Source: Gemmatimonadaceae bacterium
Lineage (GTDB): Bacteria > Gemmatimonadota > Gemmatimonadetes > Gemmatimonadales > Gemmatimonadaceae
NCBI GenBank assembly: GCA_037721215.1
Contig: JBBJNV010000006.1
Span: forward strand, 80,341-144,340
Direction: 5' to 3'
Length of the DNA: 64,000 nt
The notes beneath the pieces were generated by a model that worked only from the letters and a program-made list of their open reading frames with translations, was not told the origin of the DNA and searched no databases. The translations under genes were made by a program, and so were the position numbers. This document shows positions 37,462-47,086 of this stretch, one piece after another. Within the stretch, counting starts at the first letter, position 1, and each line of letters starts with the position of its first letter.

Positions 37462-37515
37462 CCGTTGTCTCCCGTTGATCGTGACAAGGGAAATATCGGG
37501 GATTTTACTCTAATC

Positions 37516-37535
37516 TGTCAAGTACTTTAAAATAC
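37516..37535 (-). promoter_or_regulatory. possible promoter element and palindrome upstream of the DUF4173 gene
   Basis: On the minus strand a perfect TTGACA sits at 37521-37516 in an AT-rich gap, directly beside the near-palindrome GTACTTTAAAATAC (37522-37535, one symmetric mismatch pair). A convincing -10 at 16-18 bp is not present (CGATAT is the best), so this is tentative. Confidence 0.3.
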
Positions 37536-37578
37536 AAAGTAACCCAACAAGGTTGATTGGAACCTTACCCAGCAGCTG

Positions 37579-40500
37579 CTAGAACCTCCACTCCCGGATC
37601 AGGAATAGCCCGAACACGCTCGTCGTCGTGGGCTGCTGAAGAGCGAGCGTCGGATCGCGCAGCAGATATCGCGGCTGGAAAGTCGCTTCCGCGCTGTAGC
37701 CCCTCAACCCCGCAAAACGGTGTTGCACCTGCAGACCCGGACGCTTGAGTGCGTCGGGATCGGGCCGCACCTGGAACGCCAGGAACGTGTTCGACCTGTA
37801 GTACTTGCCGAATTCGATCTCGGTGCCCCTGAGAAACCCACCGACATCGGTCTGGATATCCGCCGGCGCGATGTTGAAAACATCGGCGCCGAGTGAACGG
37901 GCTGCCTCGCCTGCCAGTTGATCGGCAAATACGCCGAGCGCGACGGAGGCGAGCTGCTGGCTTGCCAGTGCTGCGCCGGCGCCGATGACGTTGCCGCCAC
38001 TGCCTAACCCGGCACCCTCCAGCTGCACGAGTGACGATGACGAACGGCCGAACGCGAGGTAGGCAAGCAGATCGCTCTGAGGGATTGGCGGCTGGGCGTC
38101 ACTCTGTAGTGAAATGTTCGGATTGCGAAGCGTACCGCCGATCAGGATTTCGACATTGATGGCCTCTCGCGCGGGAAGCCGCACCTCGTAGGCACCAGTC
38201 ACCTGCAGCGTGGGATTCAGCTCTCCGGAATTCACGAAAGTCGCGGAGCCTCGCCTGATGTCGAAGCGTTTCGAAAGGAAGACGTACTCGCCTCGCTCGC
38301 TCAGCAGTACTCCATCCAGCACCAGCGATTGCTTGGCGCGGTTGACGTGAATGGCGAGATCGCCGTCGCTGTACACTTCGATGTTGAAATCCGGGGAGCG
38401 GACAAAAACGTCGCGATCGACGCGCAGGTCGACGTCCATCCGCAAGTTAGCAAGCAGTGGTGACTGACCGGGGAACAGCTCACGGTTGCCCAGTACCGCG
38501 GTGTCGAGAACGGAGAACAACGCCGGATCGTTCTGGCCAATGAGCTTCTTGCCTTCGGACTCCGGTACATACAGCACGCCTTTGCGGACGCGGAGGTTAC
38601 CGGCGACGTGGGTGTTGTCGAACGGCCCCTTGATGGAAACGTTGATGTTCGCGGTGAGCTTTCCGTTGTGGTTATCAAGCAGCCTCGCATTGTCGGCGAC
38701 CAGCCGAAGATCGAATGACGGCGCCCTCAGCGACCCAATGCCGATTCCGCCAGTGAGGGCGACCTTGCCGCCGCTGTAGGCGACAAGCGAATCGATCACG
38801 ATCGTATCGCGCAACATCCTGATATTTGCTTCGAGGCCCTTGAGGTCCAGGCCCAGGGGGACAAACCGCGCCGATGCGCCATCGAGCGCAAATCGTCCGC
38901 TTACCTCCGGGCGGTTCAACGTGCCGGTCACCTTGAAGTCGGCAACCGCACTCCCGCGCAGATTGGTGACGATCGTGTTGATCTGCGGTACGAGATCGAG
39001 CGGCAGACTGTCCGCCTTCACCGCGAGATCTATCTGCCGGTTTGTCGGGAATCGCGATCCTGTGACCCCTGTCAGTGCCAGATTGATCGGCACCGTACCT
39101 TCGGCGTGCATCATCGTTCCCTGTCCTTCACGCATCGCATCCGCGCGGCCCGTGAGCGTCGCATTGGCGTAGCTCATCACGCCATGGACTTCCGGTAACA
39201 ACGTTCCGTTGTAGTAAAACCGATGACTGCCGAATGCTCCACTGAAAGTGGGATCGGCCGCGGTCCCGGCCGCTTTGAGACTGAATGACACAAATCCACG
39301 CGCGTCGATGTCACTCTGTGCCAGCGCGATCGCATCCTGAACCTGGAAGTTATCGACCGCCACTTCGAGGTTTGCCCGGCCCTCTTTCGGAATCAGGCCA
39401 TCGACGAAAATGCGGCCAGTAGCCTTGTTGCGAAGCTCAAGTTTATCGATATCGACGCCGGCACTCCCCCAGTGCACAACCGATGGCCCGGTGCTGGTCC
39501 ATACCGTTGTATCGAATCGAAGCTGAAGCGCATTGAGCCGCGCCTCATTCCGCACCCTGTCGAGCGTATACTCGGCATTGGCACTGTAGCTGTTCTGATC
39601 ATCCTGGCGAACGACAAAGGTAACGGTGCCCAGCGGCTTCTGATAATTGACGCGGGTCTCGACGCTGTCGAGGTTGAAGCCACCAGCGACCACCTCGGCC
39701 GCAATAACCCTGACATCCAGTTTCGAACGGGGCGTCAGCGCGTCCGTCCAGGAATACTCAGCGGTTACCTTCTCAATGGTATTGCCGCGCGCGACGATAC
39801 TGTCACCACTTGCCGTTCCGCGCGCGCCAAAGTCATGGATGTTTCCAGTGGCGACGCCATCCGCCCTCACCGAACCCGACAGTTGCGTTCGGCTCACCAC
39901 GCGAGGCGTGTCGATTGCAGCCAGCTGGGGCGGGGCGCCTCCAGTTACCGCGCGTTCGACCTCGGTATTGTCGTCCTGGCGAGCAGAGTCTGTGCGTGCC
40001 CGCGCGGCACGCTGGGCGAGGATCCGGGGACGCGGGGGAACAGCACCTTCCTGCGGGGGCAGGAGCGACGATAGCCGGGAGAGAGAGTCGATATCGATGT
40101 GATACCGAAGCTCTCCGCTCTTTCCGCGCGCAAGTCCGAACGCCCCGCTGGCCGTTGCAACACCTTCGGGGATCTCAACTGCGAGCGTATCGATTCTCGC
40201 CATTCCGTTGGCGGCAGCGAGCCGAACCGTTGCCGACGTTACGGCAATCGTATCGTAGGTCGAAGATTGAATGTCGGCGACGAGATTGGTCCGCAGGGTC
40301 GCTGGGTCCGTACCTCGGCCATCGGCAGAAACTGTGGCCGTGATCGACGTCTTTGGCGCCTTCGCGACGATGTTGTTGGCATTGAAGAGCTGCGCCGCGA
40401 CATCGAGATCGTAACCGATCTCCCGGCTAGCGAGGTCGAGCTTTCCGCGCACGTCGAGCGAGCCGCCATCAGGAAACGCAAGTGCGGTTCGAACCGCGAG

Positions 40501-42150
40501 ATTCCTCGTTGTACCGGTGAGGCGCACGGGGCCCGTCGCAAGGCCGCGCAGACCCGCCGCAGGAAAGAACCGTCCGGCGGTGACCAGCGCGAGCGGATGA
40601 ACTCTGGCATCGACGTCGAACCATGCATTTGCCATCTGGCCGCCCGGCGCAGCCCGGAACGCGCCCGTTCCAGTGATACGGGATGTGCTGCCCCGATCTA
40701 CAAGCGTGATGTCCGAGCGCGCGGTCATGCGCGATGTCGTCGACCCGTCGAGCGTCGTGGTTCCACTTACCGTGCCCGTCAGCGGAAGATCCGCAGCGAA
40801 CTCACGCAACAGGTCAACCTGCACCGGGCGCAGGGTCAGACGCAGGTTGTCAGCGTTGAACCGACCCTTCTCGAAACCCATCTGTCCGACGGCTACCACC
40901 CGGCTGCGGCCGGAGCGGCGGTCGTCGAATGTCACATCGGCATCGACTTCCATGTCCCGGAGATTGCCATCGACCTTCGCGCGACCCGCGAGAATTCCCT
41001 GCCGGGGCGGGTTGACGGAAGGAAATATCTGCCTCACTAGACGTGTGTTCAGGCCCGTGAACCGCACATCGGTATCGTGCAGCGATACCTCTTTGGTCAT
41101 CGTGACGCCGATCTGACCACGCAGGTGCGAACCTTCGAGCCGGACGTCTGCATTCCGCGCGACATAAACGCTTGTGTCGCCAACCCAGTCGAGGGCAAAG
41201 TCCAGGGTTCCGCTTCCATCAGTGGGCAGCGTTGGATCGATCCAGCGAATGTCGGCAACGGCGACCGGGTTGGCACGGACCCTCAGCCGGAAATCATTGT
41301 TGGCCACGATGTATCGGCCATCGCCGGCAATGCGACTGTTCGGCAATGCGGCATTCAACCCTTTCCACCATACCGAGTCGCCGTCGATCCGGAATGCACC
41401 GCTCAGCGAGCGAACATCAACTGCGGGAGGCTTGAACGGCTCGGCGATTGTACTCAGGGATGCCACCTCGACGAGCCGGTGCTTGAAGTCCGGATGCTGC
41501 CAGCGCAACAACGGCAGTGAAGCATTGACACGGTGGAACCGCATGACCTTCTGATGCCCACCCGGGACCTTTTCGAGCAACAACCGTCCCTCCGGACTCA
41601 ACGACCTTCGGAGCGCGTCCTCTGCTTCAGCGCCGGTGAGCCGGGCATCCGGCGCCCAGGGAGACTTGACGGTGATATCGCCGTCGATCAGGGTGACGTC
41701 GGTAAGCCTGATGAAGTCGCCCCATCCGGCCTTCTTCGGGCCTCCCGGTTTCGTTGTGTCGGGAGGAAGAATGCGGTCGTAATTCCACTTGCCACCTGGC
41801 AAGCGGTTGATCACGATCACCGGCCTCAGCAGTCGCACATTGTCGAAATCGATGCGCTTCGATGCGAGCGAGCCCAGACGATAACGCGCCCGCGCTCCGT
41901 CGGCCTTCACAAACGGTTCACCCGCGCTGTCGGTGATGCTCAGTCCGTGGAGGGTGAATCCCTTGAGAAGATTTCCGCTCACGCTGTCGACCCTGAGGAT
42001 CCCGTGAACGTTGCCTTGGATGCCACCTACGACGCGCCTTTGCACCTGTCGTCGTCCCCAGTCAGTATTGGTGGCGACATACACCGCGAGGACCGCGAGC
42101 AGGGCAATCGAAGTCACCACTGCGAGCACTCGAGCCACGACCTTGAGCAT
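37579..42150 (-). CDS. tamB: TamB-like translocation and assembly module protein
   Basis: 1523 aa. One N-terminal membrane anchor (VVTSIALLAVLAVYVATN) is followed by a very long, beta-repeat-rich periplasmic body. The C-terminal DUF490 region is recognisable from RGEYVFLSKRFDIRRGSATF, LNPTLQVTGAYEV, VEILIGGTLRNPNISLQSD and SDLLAYLAFGRS. TamB-family proteins span the periplasm and help move lipids or barrel proteins to the outer membrane, usually with an Omp85 partner. Its ATG shares one base with the stop of the Omp85 gene (TGATG), which supports the pairing. Confidence 0.92.
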   Translation of the reverse strand: MLKVVARVLAVVTSIALLAVLAVYVATNTDWGRRQVQRRVVGGIQGNVHGILRVDSVSGNLLKGFTLHGLSITDSAGEPFVKADGARARYRLGSLASKRIDFDNVRLLRPVIVINRLPGGKWNYDRILPPDTTKPGGPKKAGWGDFIRLTDVTLIDGDITVKSPWAPDARLTGAEAEDALRRSLSPEGRLLLEKVPGGHQKVMRFHRVNASLPLLRWQHPDFKHRLVEVASLSTIAEPFKPPAVDVRSLSGAFRIDGDSVWWKGLNAALPNSRIAGDGRYIVANNDFRLRVRANPVAVADIRWIDPTLPTDGSGTLDFALDWVGDTSVYVARNADVRLEGSHLRGQIGVTMTKEVSLHDTDVRFTGLNTRLVRQIFPSVNPPRQGILAGRAKVDGNLRDMEVDADVTFDDRRSGRSRVVAVGQMGFEKGRFNADNLRLTLRPVQVDLLREFAADLPLTGTVSGTTTLDGSTTSRMTARSDITLVDRGSTSRITGTGAFRAAPGGQMANAWFDVDARVHPLALVTAGRFFPAAGLRGLATGPVRLTGTTRNLAVRTALAFPDGGSLDVRGKLDLASREIGYDLDVAAQLFNANNIVAKAPKTSITATVSADGRGTDPATLRTNLVADIQSSTYDTIAVTSATVRLAAANGMARIDTLAVEIPEGVATASGAFGLARGKSGELRYHIDIDSLSRLSSLLPPQEGAVPPRPRILAQRAARARTDSARQDDNTEVERAVTGGAPPQLAAIDTPRVVSRTQLSGSVRADGVATGNIHDFGARGTASGDSIVARGNTIEKVTAEYSWTDALTPRSKLDVRVIAAEVVAGGFNLDSVETRVNYQKPLGTVTFVVRQDDQNSYSANAEYTLDRVRNEARLNALQLRFDTTVWTSTGPSVVHWGSAGVDIDKLELRNKATGRIFVDGLIPKEGRANLEVAVDNFQVQDAIALAQSDIDARGFVSFSLKAAGTAADPTFSGAFGSHRFYYNGTLLPEVHGVMSYANATLTGRADAMREGQGTMMHAEGTVPINLALTGVTGSRFPTNRQIDLAVKADSLPLDLVPQINTIVTNLRGSAVADFKVTGTLNRPEVSGRFALDGASARFVPLGLDLKGLEANIRMLRDTIVIDSLVAYSGGKVALTGGIGIGSLRAPSFDLRLVADNARLLDNHNGKLTANINVSIKGPFDNTHVAGNLRVRKGVLYVPESEGKKLIGQNDPALFSVLDTAVLGNRELFPGQSPLLANLRMDVDLRVDRDVFVRSPDFNIEVYSDGDLAIHVNRAKQSLVLDGVLLSERGEYVFLSKRFDIRRGSATFVNSGELNPTLQVTGAYEVRLPAREAINVEILIGGTLRNPNISLQSDAQPPIPQSDLLAYLAFGRSSSSLVQLEGAGLGSGGNVIGAGAALASQQLASVALGVFADQLAGEAARSLGADVFNIAPADIQTDVGGFLRGTEIEFGKYYRSNTFLAFQVRPDPDALKRPGLQVQHRFAGLRGYSAEATFQPRYLLRDPTLALQQPTTTSVFGLFLIREWRF

Positions 42151-44375
42151 CAGAAAGCTTCGCCGATCGACAAATGCAGCGTCACCCTGTCGAGCACTCC
42201 GCGAAAGCCGCTGCGGAATGGATCGAACAGGCGACTCTTACTGAGCGTGACCAGGCGGGTTTCGCCGGCAACTGTAGACTCGGTGACGACAGGAAGGGTT
42301 TCAGCAGCACCCGGATTGATACCAATATCGACGCGAATCGGTCCGACCGGAGACCGATAGCGCACACCAAACCCGGGAGTAACTGCTGCCTTGCTTTTTG
42401 GGAGCAACGGGTTGGTTCGCTGAGAGACGTAAGCGCCGTCGATGAAGGCTGCCCCGACAACGACGTCTTTCCAGAGCGGGAAACGCATCTCGGCGCTTCC
42501 TTCCGCAATGATGTTACCACCGAGCGGTCGCGGCTCGAAATCGCGGTTGCGAAGTCCCGGTGCATTGGGATTGCAGCTTCCTATAGGAGCAGCAGGGCCA
42601 CATGCGCCGCCGCTCGAATCCCGGCGCAGTATCGATGCCGGAATCGTCAAGACACGCGGGCCAAGCTGGTTTTCTCCGAATCCGCGAACCGATCGTGATC
42701 CCCCCGCGTAGAACCGCTTCCTCGGATGCAGGATCTCGGTGTCACTATCCACCAGCCCCACCGCTGCGGCAGTCCCGGACAGCGCGTTTACCCAGCCCAG
42801 TCGCAGATGTCCCGCAGCGGTTCCACGTTTTCGTATCTGGAAATACCGGGCGAAATCCGCGCTTGCCCGGTTGTAGCGGAAGTCCGATCCCGTAACCAGT
42901 GAAGCGTGCTCAGCGTCGACTGTTCCACGATACCCGCGGTTAGGCGTGAAAGGATCGTTAGCGCGGTTTGCCGTTGCCGTCAGAGTGAACGGCGACAGCC
43001 GCTGCCTGCCGCCAAGCGCCTGAATCGTGGGCGGATCACAGACGCCGTAATTGACGCAGAAGTAGACATCGCCCGCATCCGTCTGAGTGATCTCGAACCG
43101 GTAATTCGCACTCACCGGCAGTGACGGTGACACCTCTCTCGTGAAGGTCGCACTCGTGCCAAAACCCTTGTCGACGAAGATACCAGGGGCGATTCGGCGG
43201 TGAGTGAACAAGCTGAGCGCGATTTCATTTTCGGTTGCCTTGAACCACGGCTGCCGGACGTTGATGCTCGCGTTGTAGGTCGGAGCGAAGTACCGCGCGC
43301 GATCGCTGCCGAAATTCACCGTCGACCTGCGGAAGATGAAGCGTCCCGAGAGTGAGTTAGCGAGCAGATTGCCAACCGCGCCCTGTACGTCCAGCCGCCG
43401 TGCGCCGCCGAAAAAATTGTAGTTGGTGTAGCGCCCTTCCGCCTGGAAGAAATCGACCGTGTTGAAGCCGGTGCTGATGCGCGCCTCGCGAAGCGGGGCC
43501 TCCTGAACCGTGACGAGGATTACTTTCGCTGAATCTCCCTGCCGCGGAATTTCGATTGCCGCCCGCCGGAACAGGTTCGATTCGTAGAGCGCCCGCTGGC
43601 TCCGGAGCAGCTCCGGCCGGCGAAAAATGTCGCCGGGGTTGAGGGACATCGATTTCATGATCGTCCGCGTGCTGATCTTCTCGTTCCCGACGATGAGAAT
43701 ATCCGAAATCGTGGACCTCCACTTCGGATCGATCTCGAGGGCGACCGTGGCCCGGTTCGCCTCTGCATCCACGACGATCGTCGTATCCACGATGGCATCG
43801 GAATATCCCCTGTCCCACAGCTGCTGCTGAAGAAAGACAACGCTCGAATCGACTCGCAGCAGGTTCAGCGGTGTGCCTTTTGACAACGCCAGCCGTTTCG
43901 CGACTTCTTCGTCGCTGAGAACCCGCTTCGTCTGAGTTACGGTAATGTCCGAAACGAGCGTCGGCGGGCCCTCCACCACGTTGAACGTGACGGCAACGTC
44001 ATTCTTTCCGCGTGGAGTGACGACCGTATCGACCTGAGCGTCGCGGTACCCGCGCTTGAAATAGAAGACACGTATGCGAAGCGGATCCCGCTCGAACTCT
44101 TTTCGGTCGAGATATTGCCGGCGGTAAAAATACCGGGATTTGCTGATCCAGCAGACCGGCGTGAGGACGACGGTTACACAACGCGACGCGTCGGTTGCGA
44201 TGCTCGCCTTGAGTTCCTGCTGCTCAACGGCGTTGACGCCATTGAGCTTGAGACTGACAACCTCGGGATCGGAGGCAGGCGTCTTCCCGGCTGCGGACTG
44301 CGCCCAGAGCGACAACGGCGCTGACAGCACCAGCACCGTAGCTGCGAAAAGCAAGCGGGACCGCGCAGACTTCAT
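42150..44375 (-). CDS. Omp85 family outer-membrane assembly protein (TamA/BamA-like)
   Basis: 741 aa from the ATG at 44375, which begins a signal peptide (LLFAATVLVLSAPLSLWAQ); ATG at 44393 is also in frame. POTRA-like repeats occupy about residues 45-330 (for example FYFKRGYRDAQVDTVV, LWDRGYSDAIVDTTI). The C-terminal barrel has the conserved lid motif FYAGGSRSVRGFGENQLGP and ends in a run of beta strands. The large VTFNVVEGPPTLVSDI segment is typical of Omp85 POTRA domains. Since tamB follows directly, a TamA role is more likely than BamA. Confidence 0.9.
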   Translation of the reverse strand: MKSARSRLLFAATVLVLSAPLSLWAQSAAGKTPASDPEVVSLKLNGVNAVEQQELKASIATDASRCVTVVLTPVCWISKSRYFYRRQYLDRKEFERDPLRIRVFYFKRGYRDAQVDTVVTPRGKNDVAVTFNVVEGPPTLVSDITVTQTKRVLSDEEVAKRLALSKGTPLNLLRVDSSVVFLQQQLWDRGYSDAIVDTTIVVDAEANRATVALEIDPKWRSTISDILIVGNEKISTRTIMKSMSLNPGDIFRRPELLRSQRALYESNLFRRAAIEIPRQGDSAKVILVTVQEAPLREARISTGFNTVDFFQAEGRYTNYNFFGGARRLDVQGAVGNLLANSLSGRFIFRRSTVNFGSDRARYFAPTYNASINVRQPWFKATENEIALSLFTHRRIAPGIFVDKGFGTSATFTREVSPSLPVSANYRFEITQTDAGDVYFCVNYGVCDPPTIQALGGRQRLSPFTLTATANRANDPFTPNRGYRGTVDAEHASLVTGSDFRYNRASADFARYFQIRKRGTAAGHLRLGWVNALSGTAAAVGLVDSDTEILHPRKRFYAGGSRSVRGFGENQLGPRVLTIPASILRRDSSGGACGPAAPIGSCNPNAPGLRNRDFEPRPLGGNIIAEGSAEMRFPLWKDVVVGAAFIDGAYVSQRTNPLLPKSKAAVTPGFGVRYRSPVGPIRVDIGINPGAAETLPVVTESTVAGETRLVTLSKSRLFDPFRSGFRGVLDRVTLHLSIGEAF

Positions 44376-44411
44376 GGATGCCTCAAAGAGCAAGGCGCGG
44401 GCCGATTCGGG

Positions 44412-46016
44412 CTAGAGTCCTTCCAGCAGCGCGTCATTGTTGGAAGTGGCCGCGATGCGCTTGATGAGCCATTCCATCGCCGACGAAGAAGGCATTTGCT
44501 GAAGTCCGCGTCTGAGCGTGTACACATGCTCGAGCTGCTCGGGCCTGAAGAGCTTGTCCTCGCGACGGGTCCCACTGACCGCGACATCGATGGCGGGGAA
44601 AATCCGCTTCTCGGCGAGCGACCTGTCGAGCTTGATCTCACAGTTGCCGGTACCCTTGAATTCCTCGAAGATCACGTCATCCATCCTCGAGCCGGTCTCG
44701 ACCAGTGCGGTCGCGATGATGGTGAGCGATCCACCGCCATGCTCCGGAGCGACAGACCGCGCCGAACCGAAGAAGGCCTTGGGTTTTGCCATTGCCGATG
44801 AATCGAGTCCGCCGCTGAGCGTGCGACCCGTTCCCCGTTCGACAGTATTGTATGCACGAGCCATACGGGTGATGGAGTCGAGGACAATGACCACGTCCTT
44901 GCCGAGTTCTACCATTCTGCGGGCGCGCTCGAGAACCATCTCGGTCACGTCGGTGTGCCGGGCAGCCGGCATGTCGAAGCTCGACGCCACCACTTCGCCG
45001 TAACCCCACGTGATCATTTCGCTCACTTCCTCGGGGCGTTCGTCCACGAGCAGCACCAGCAGAACTGCCTCCGGATGATTGACGGCGACTCCCTCGACTA
45101 TGGCCTGAAGCAGCATCGTCTTGCCGGCCCGTGCCGGAGCGACAATCAATGCCCGCTGGCCATATCCAATAGGTGCTATAAGATCAATCGCGCGTCGCGT
45201 GAGCTCCGGGCCGCTCTTCGCGGGACGGCCCGTCTCGAGCTTCAGCTTGCGTTCGGGATACGACGCCGTGAGGGCGCCGAAATCAGGGCGGCGGGCTGCA
45301 AGCGTGGGATCACCGCCATTGATCTGGGTGATCTCGGCGATCACGGTACGGCCGCGGGGATCGCGGCCCGTCGTCGCGAACACAGCGTCGCCGCGTCTCA
45401 GATTGTACTGCTTCGAGACATGAGGAGGGACGTACGCATCGGAGGGATCCGTGAGGTAGCTGTTGGCGGCACGGCGGACAAATCCTCCGTCCCGCGATGC
45501 TTCGTACCAGCCCGTCGTCTCGCCATCGGGCACGATGGGCCCCATCGCCTGGCGGGGAGGCTGTTCACGGTGCGCAGGCCGGTTTGTATTGGCGCTGTTG
45601 CTGCCGTTGCTGTTGTTGTTACTGCGCCCGCGACCGCGCGGATTGCGTTGATTGCGGCGCGCATCGCGACGGGCATCGTTGCCCTCGCCACGGTCCGGTT
45701 GATTACGGTTCCCGCCCCCCCCCTGTCCTCCATAGTTCCGCGGCTGGTTCTGGTTTCCGAACTGCGGCCGTGACGACCCCTCGGACACTTCAGAACTGGA
45801 AACCGGGGCATCGATTGGCGCCGGGTACTCGCCACTGTCTGCTCCGTTTCCGTTGCCATCGTTGCGCGAAACCGGAACATCGGCAGCGCCGGCGTCCGGA
45901 GATGCTTGTTCAGCGGATTCGCGGTACGGATCGGTATCTCCGTATTGTTCGTTGGCGGATGGCCCGGACGGGCGTGGGCCTCGGCCGCGACGAAAGGGAC
46001 GTCGGCGTTCGTTCAT
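44412..46016 (-). CDS. rho: transcription termination factor Rho with long N-terminal extension
   Basis: 534 aa, over 100 longer than E. coli Rho. Residues 1-155 are low complexity, rich in Arg, Asn, Gly and Gln (GGQGGGGNRNQ, RGRGRSNNNSNGSNSANTN), as in actinobacterial and some other high-GC Rho proteins, where such regions bind RNA. The RNA-binding cold-shock-like domain follows (PPHVSKQYNLRRGDAVF). The ATPase core has P-loop APARAGKTMLLQ with Lys299, Walker B KDVVIVLDSITRMARAYN, Q/R-loop residues SLTIIATALVETGSRMDDVI and the C-terminal KLDRSLAEKRIFPAID. Confidence 0.96.
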   Translation of the reverse strand: MNERRRPFRRGRGPRPSGPSANEQYGDTDPYRESAEQASPDAGAADVPVSRNDGNGNGADSGEYPAPIDAPVSSSEVSEGSSRPQFGNQNQPRNYGGQGGGGNRNQPDRGEGNDARRDARRNQRNPRGRGRSNNNSNGSNSANTNRPAHREQPPRQAMGPIVPDGETTGWYEASRDGGFVRRAANSYLTDPSDAYVPPHVSKQYNLRRGDAVFATTGRDPRGRTVIAEITQINGGDPTLAARRPDFGALTASYPERKLKLETGRPAKSGPELTRRAIDLIAPIGYGQRALIVAPARAGKTMLLQAIVEGVAVNHPEAVLLVLLVDERPEEVSEMITWGYGEVVASSFDMPAARHTDVTEMVLERARRMVELGKDVVIVLDSITRMARAYNTVERGTGRTLSGGLDSSAMAKPKAFFGSARSVAPEHGGGSLTIIATALVETGSRMDDVIFEEFKGTGNCEIKLDRSLAEKRIFPAIDVAVSGTRREDKLFRPEQLEHVYTLRRGLQQMPSSSAMEWLIKRIAATSNNDALLEGL

Positions 46017-46245
46017 CAGGTTGTGGTGTGCAGGGAATTCAAGTAGCGCGACTGGCTGCTGCGGTATGCGCGGGGTAGACTCACGCGAGGTGCCGCAACT
46101 TCATTTGCATTTGGCGCGCCCTCTCAGGGCTGCGCTGGTGGAAGAATGGTACTCATCGTGGAGGAGATTGTCCAGCGGGACGTTTTTTTTCTGCGGATGT
46201 CGTTGAGTCGATTGTAACAGCGGATAAGATTGGCGACTAAGTGCA

Positions 46246-46460
46246 GTTCGCCCGTAATCTGTTACCTGTTTGCCTGTTACCCGGTACCCGTTCCTTCGTT
46301 TTCCGTTTTCCGTTTTCCGTTTTCCGTTTTCCGTTCTCCGTTCTCCGTTCTCCGTTTTCGGATGTCCGATGTCCGACACCGGAAGTCTGCCGACGGGTAG
46401 CGGACAGCCATGGAACGGGTAGCGGGTAACAGGCAAACAGGTAACAGATTACAGGCGAAC
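46246..46460. repeat. near-perfect 49-bp inverted repeat flanking a 117-bp loop
   Basis: Arms at 46246-46294 and 46412-46460 are complementary at 47 of 49 positions. Inside each arm are short repeated words (TGTTACC, GTTACCC). The loop contains a heptamer array. The element lies in the 575-bp gap 46017-46591 between divergent rho and the TPR gene; the rest of that gap shows no gene. No target-site duplication or transposase was seen. Confidence 0.92.
46297..46359. repeat. nine tandem heptamers CGTTTTC/CGTTCTC
   Basis: Five copies of CGTTTTC, three of CGTTCTC and one more CGTTTTC run without gaps, followed by two GATGTCC units (46361-46374). The heptamers sit in the loop of the surrounding inverted repeat. 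Confidence 0.92.
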
Positions 46461-46591
46461 GGAGCAGTAAAGCTCCCGCTACAGATCTATACCGCTACTC
46501 CAACGGTGACGTCCAAGGCCCTGGCGAGGTAACGGCAACCGGGCACATCGGGGTGTATCTTCCCCCGAATCCTCTCGCCCCGAGCCATTAA

Positions 46592-47035
46592 GTGTCTGAC
46601 GAAGAAGCCAACCCGATACCCGACCTCGAGCGCGCCGTCGCTGAAACTCCCGACGACGCAACGGCGCTCGTCGCTCTCGCGAATGCGTACTGGCTGACCG
46701 GTCGTGGTCCCGAGGCGGTAGGAGAACTGGCATCGCGCGCGATTGCGGCCGATCCGGAGAACCGGGCCGGGTGGCATCTGTGGGCGCTGACGGAATCAAA
46801 CCCGCGGCAGCGTGTCATACGCTGGCAGCAGGTCTCCGAGAGATTCCCCGCCGATGACCTGGCACTCGCGAACGTCGCCGACAACGCCGCCGCGCTCGCA
46901 GGCGCCGAGCATGACTATGATGCCCTCGACCTGGCGATCACGACGTATGAACAGTTGCTGTTGACTGCCGAGCGCCGGGAACAGCGCGAGGCGCTGGACA
47001 CGGCGATCAGAAATTTGAAGGGGTGGCATTTCTGA
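46592..47035 (+). CDS. TPR-like protein
   Basis: 147 aa from GTG. Helical, with TPR-style segments: ATALVALANAYWLTGRGPEA, ASRAIAADPENRAGWHLWAL and YDALDLAITTYEQLLLTAE. No enzyme motif; likely a small protein-interaction module in the cytoplasm. A second, 5'-truncated copy lies at 48413-48781; across the shared ~119 residues the two differ at about nine positions while many silent base changes separate them. Confidence 0.65.
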   Translation: MSDEEANPIPDLERAVAETPDDATALVALANAYWLTGRGPEAVGELASRAIAADPENRAGWHLWALTESNPRQRVIRWQQVSERFPADDLALANVADNAAALAGAEHDYDALDLAITTYEQLLLTAERREQREALDTAIRNLKGWHF

Positions 47036-47086
47036 GTTTAATAGCCGCCTGATACCCCCGCCCGACGTAGCTTAGTGTTTACCGAT

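Noticed and set aside
46297..46359. CRISPR-like array
   Set aside because: Units are 7 bp with no spacers; it is a simple tandem repeat.
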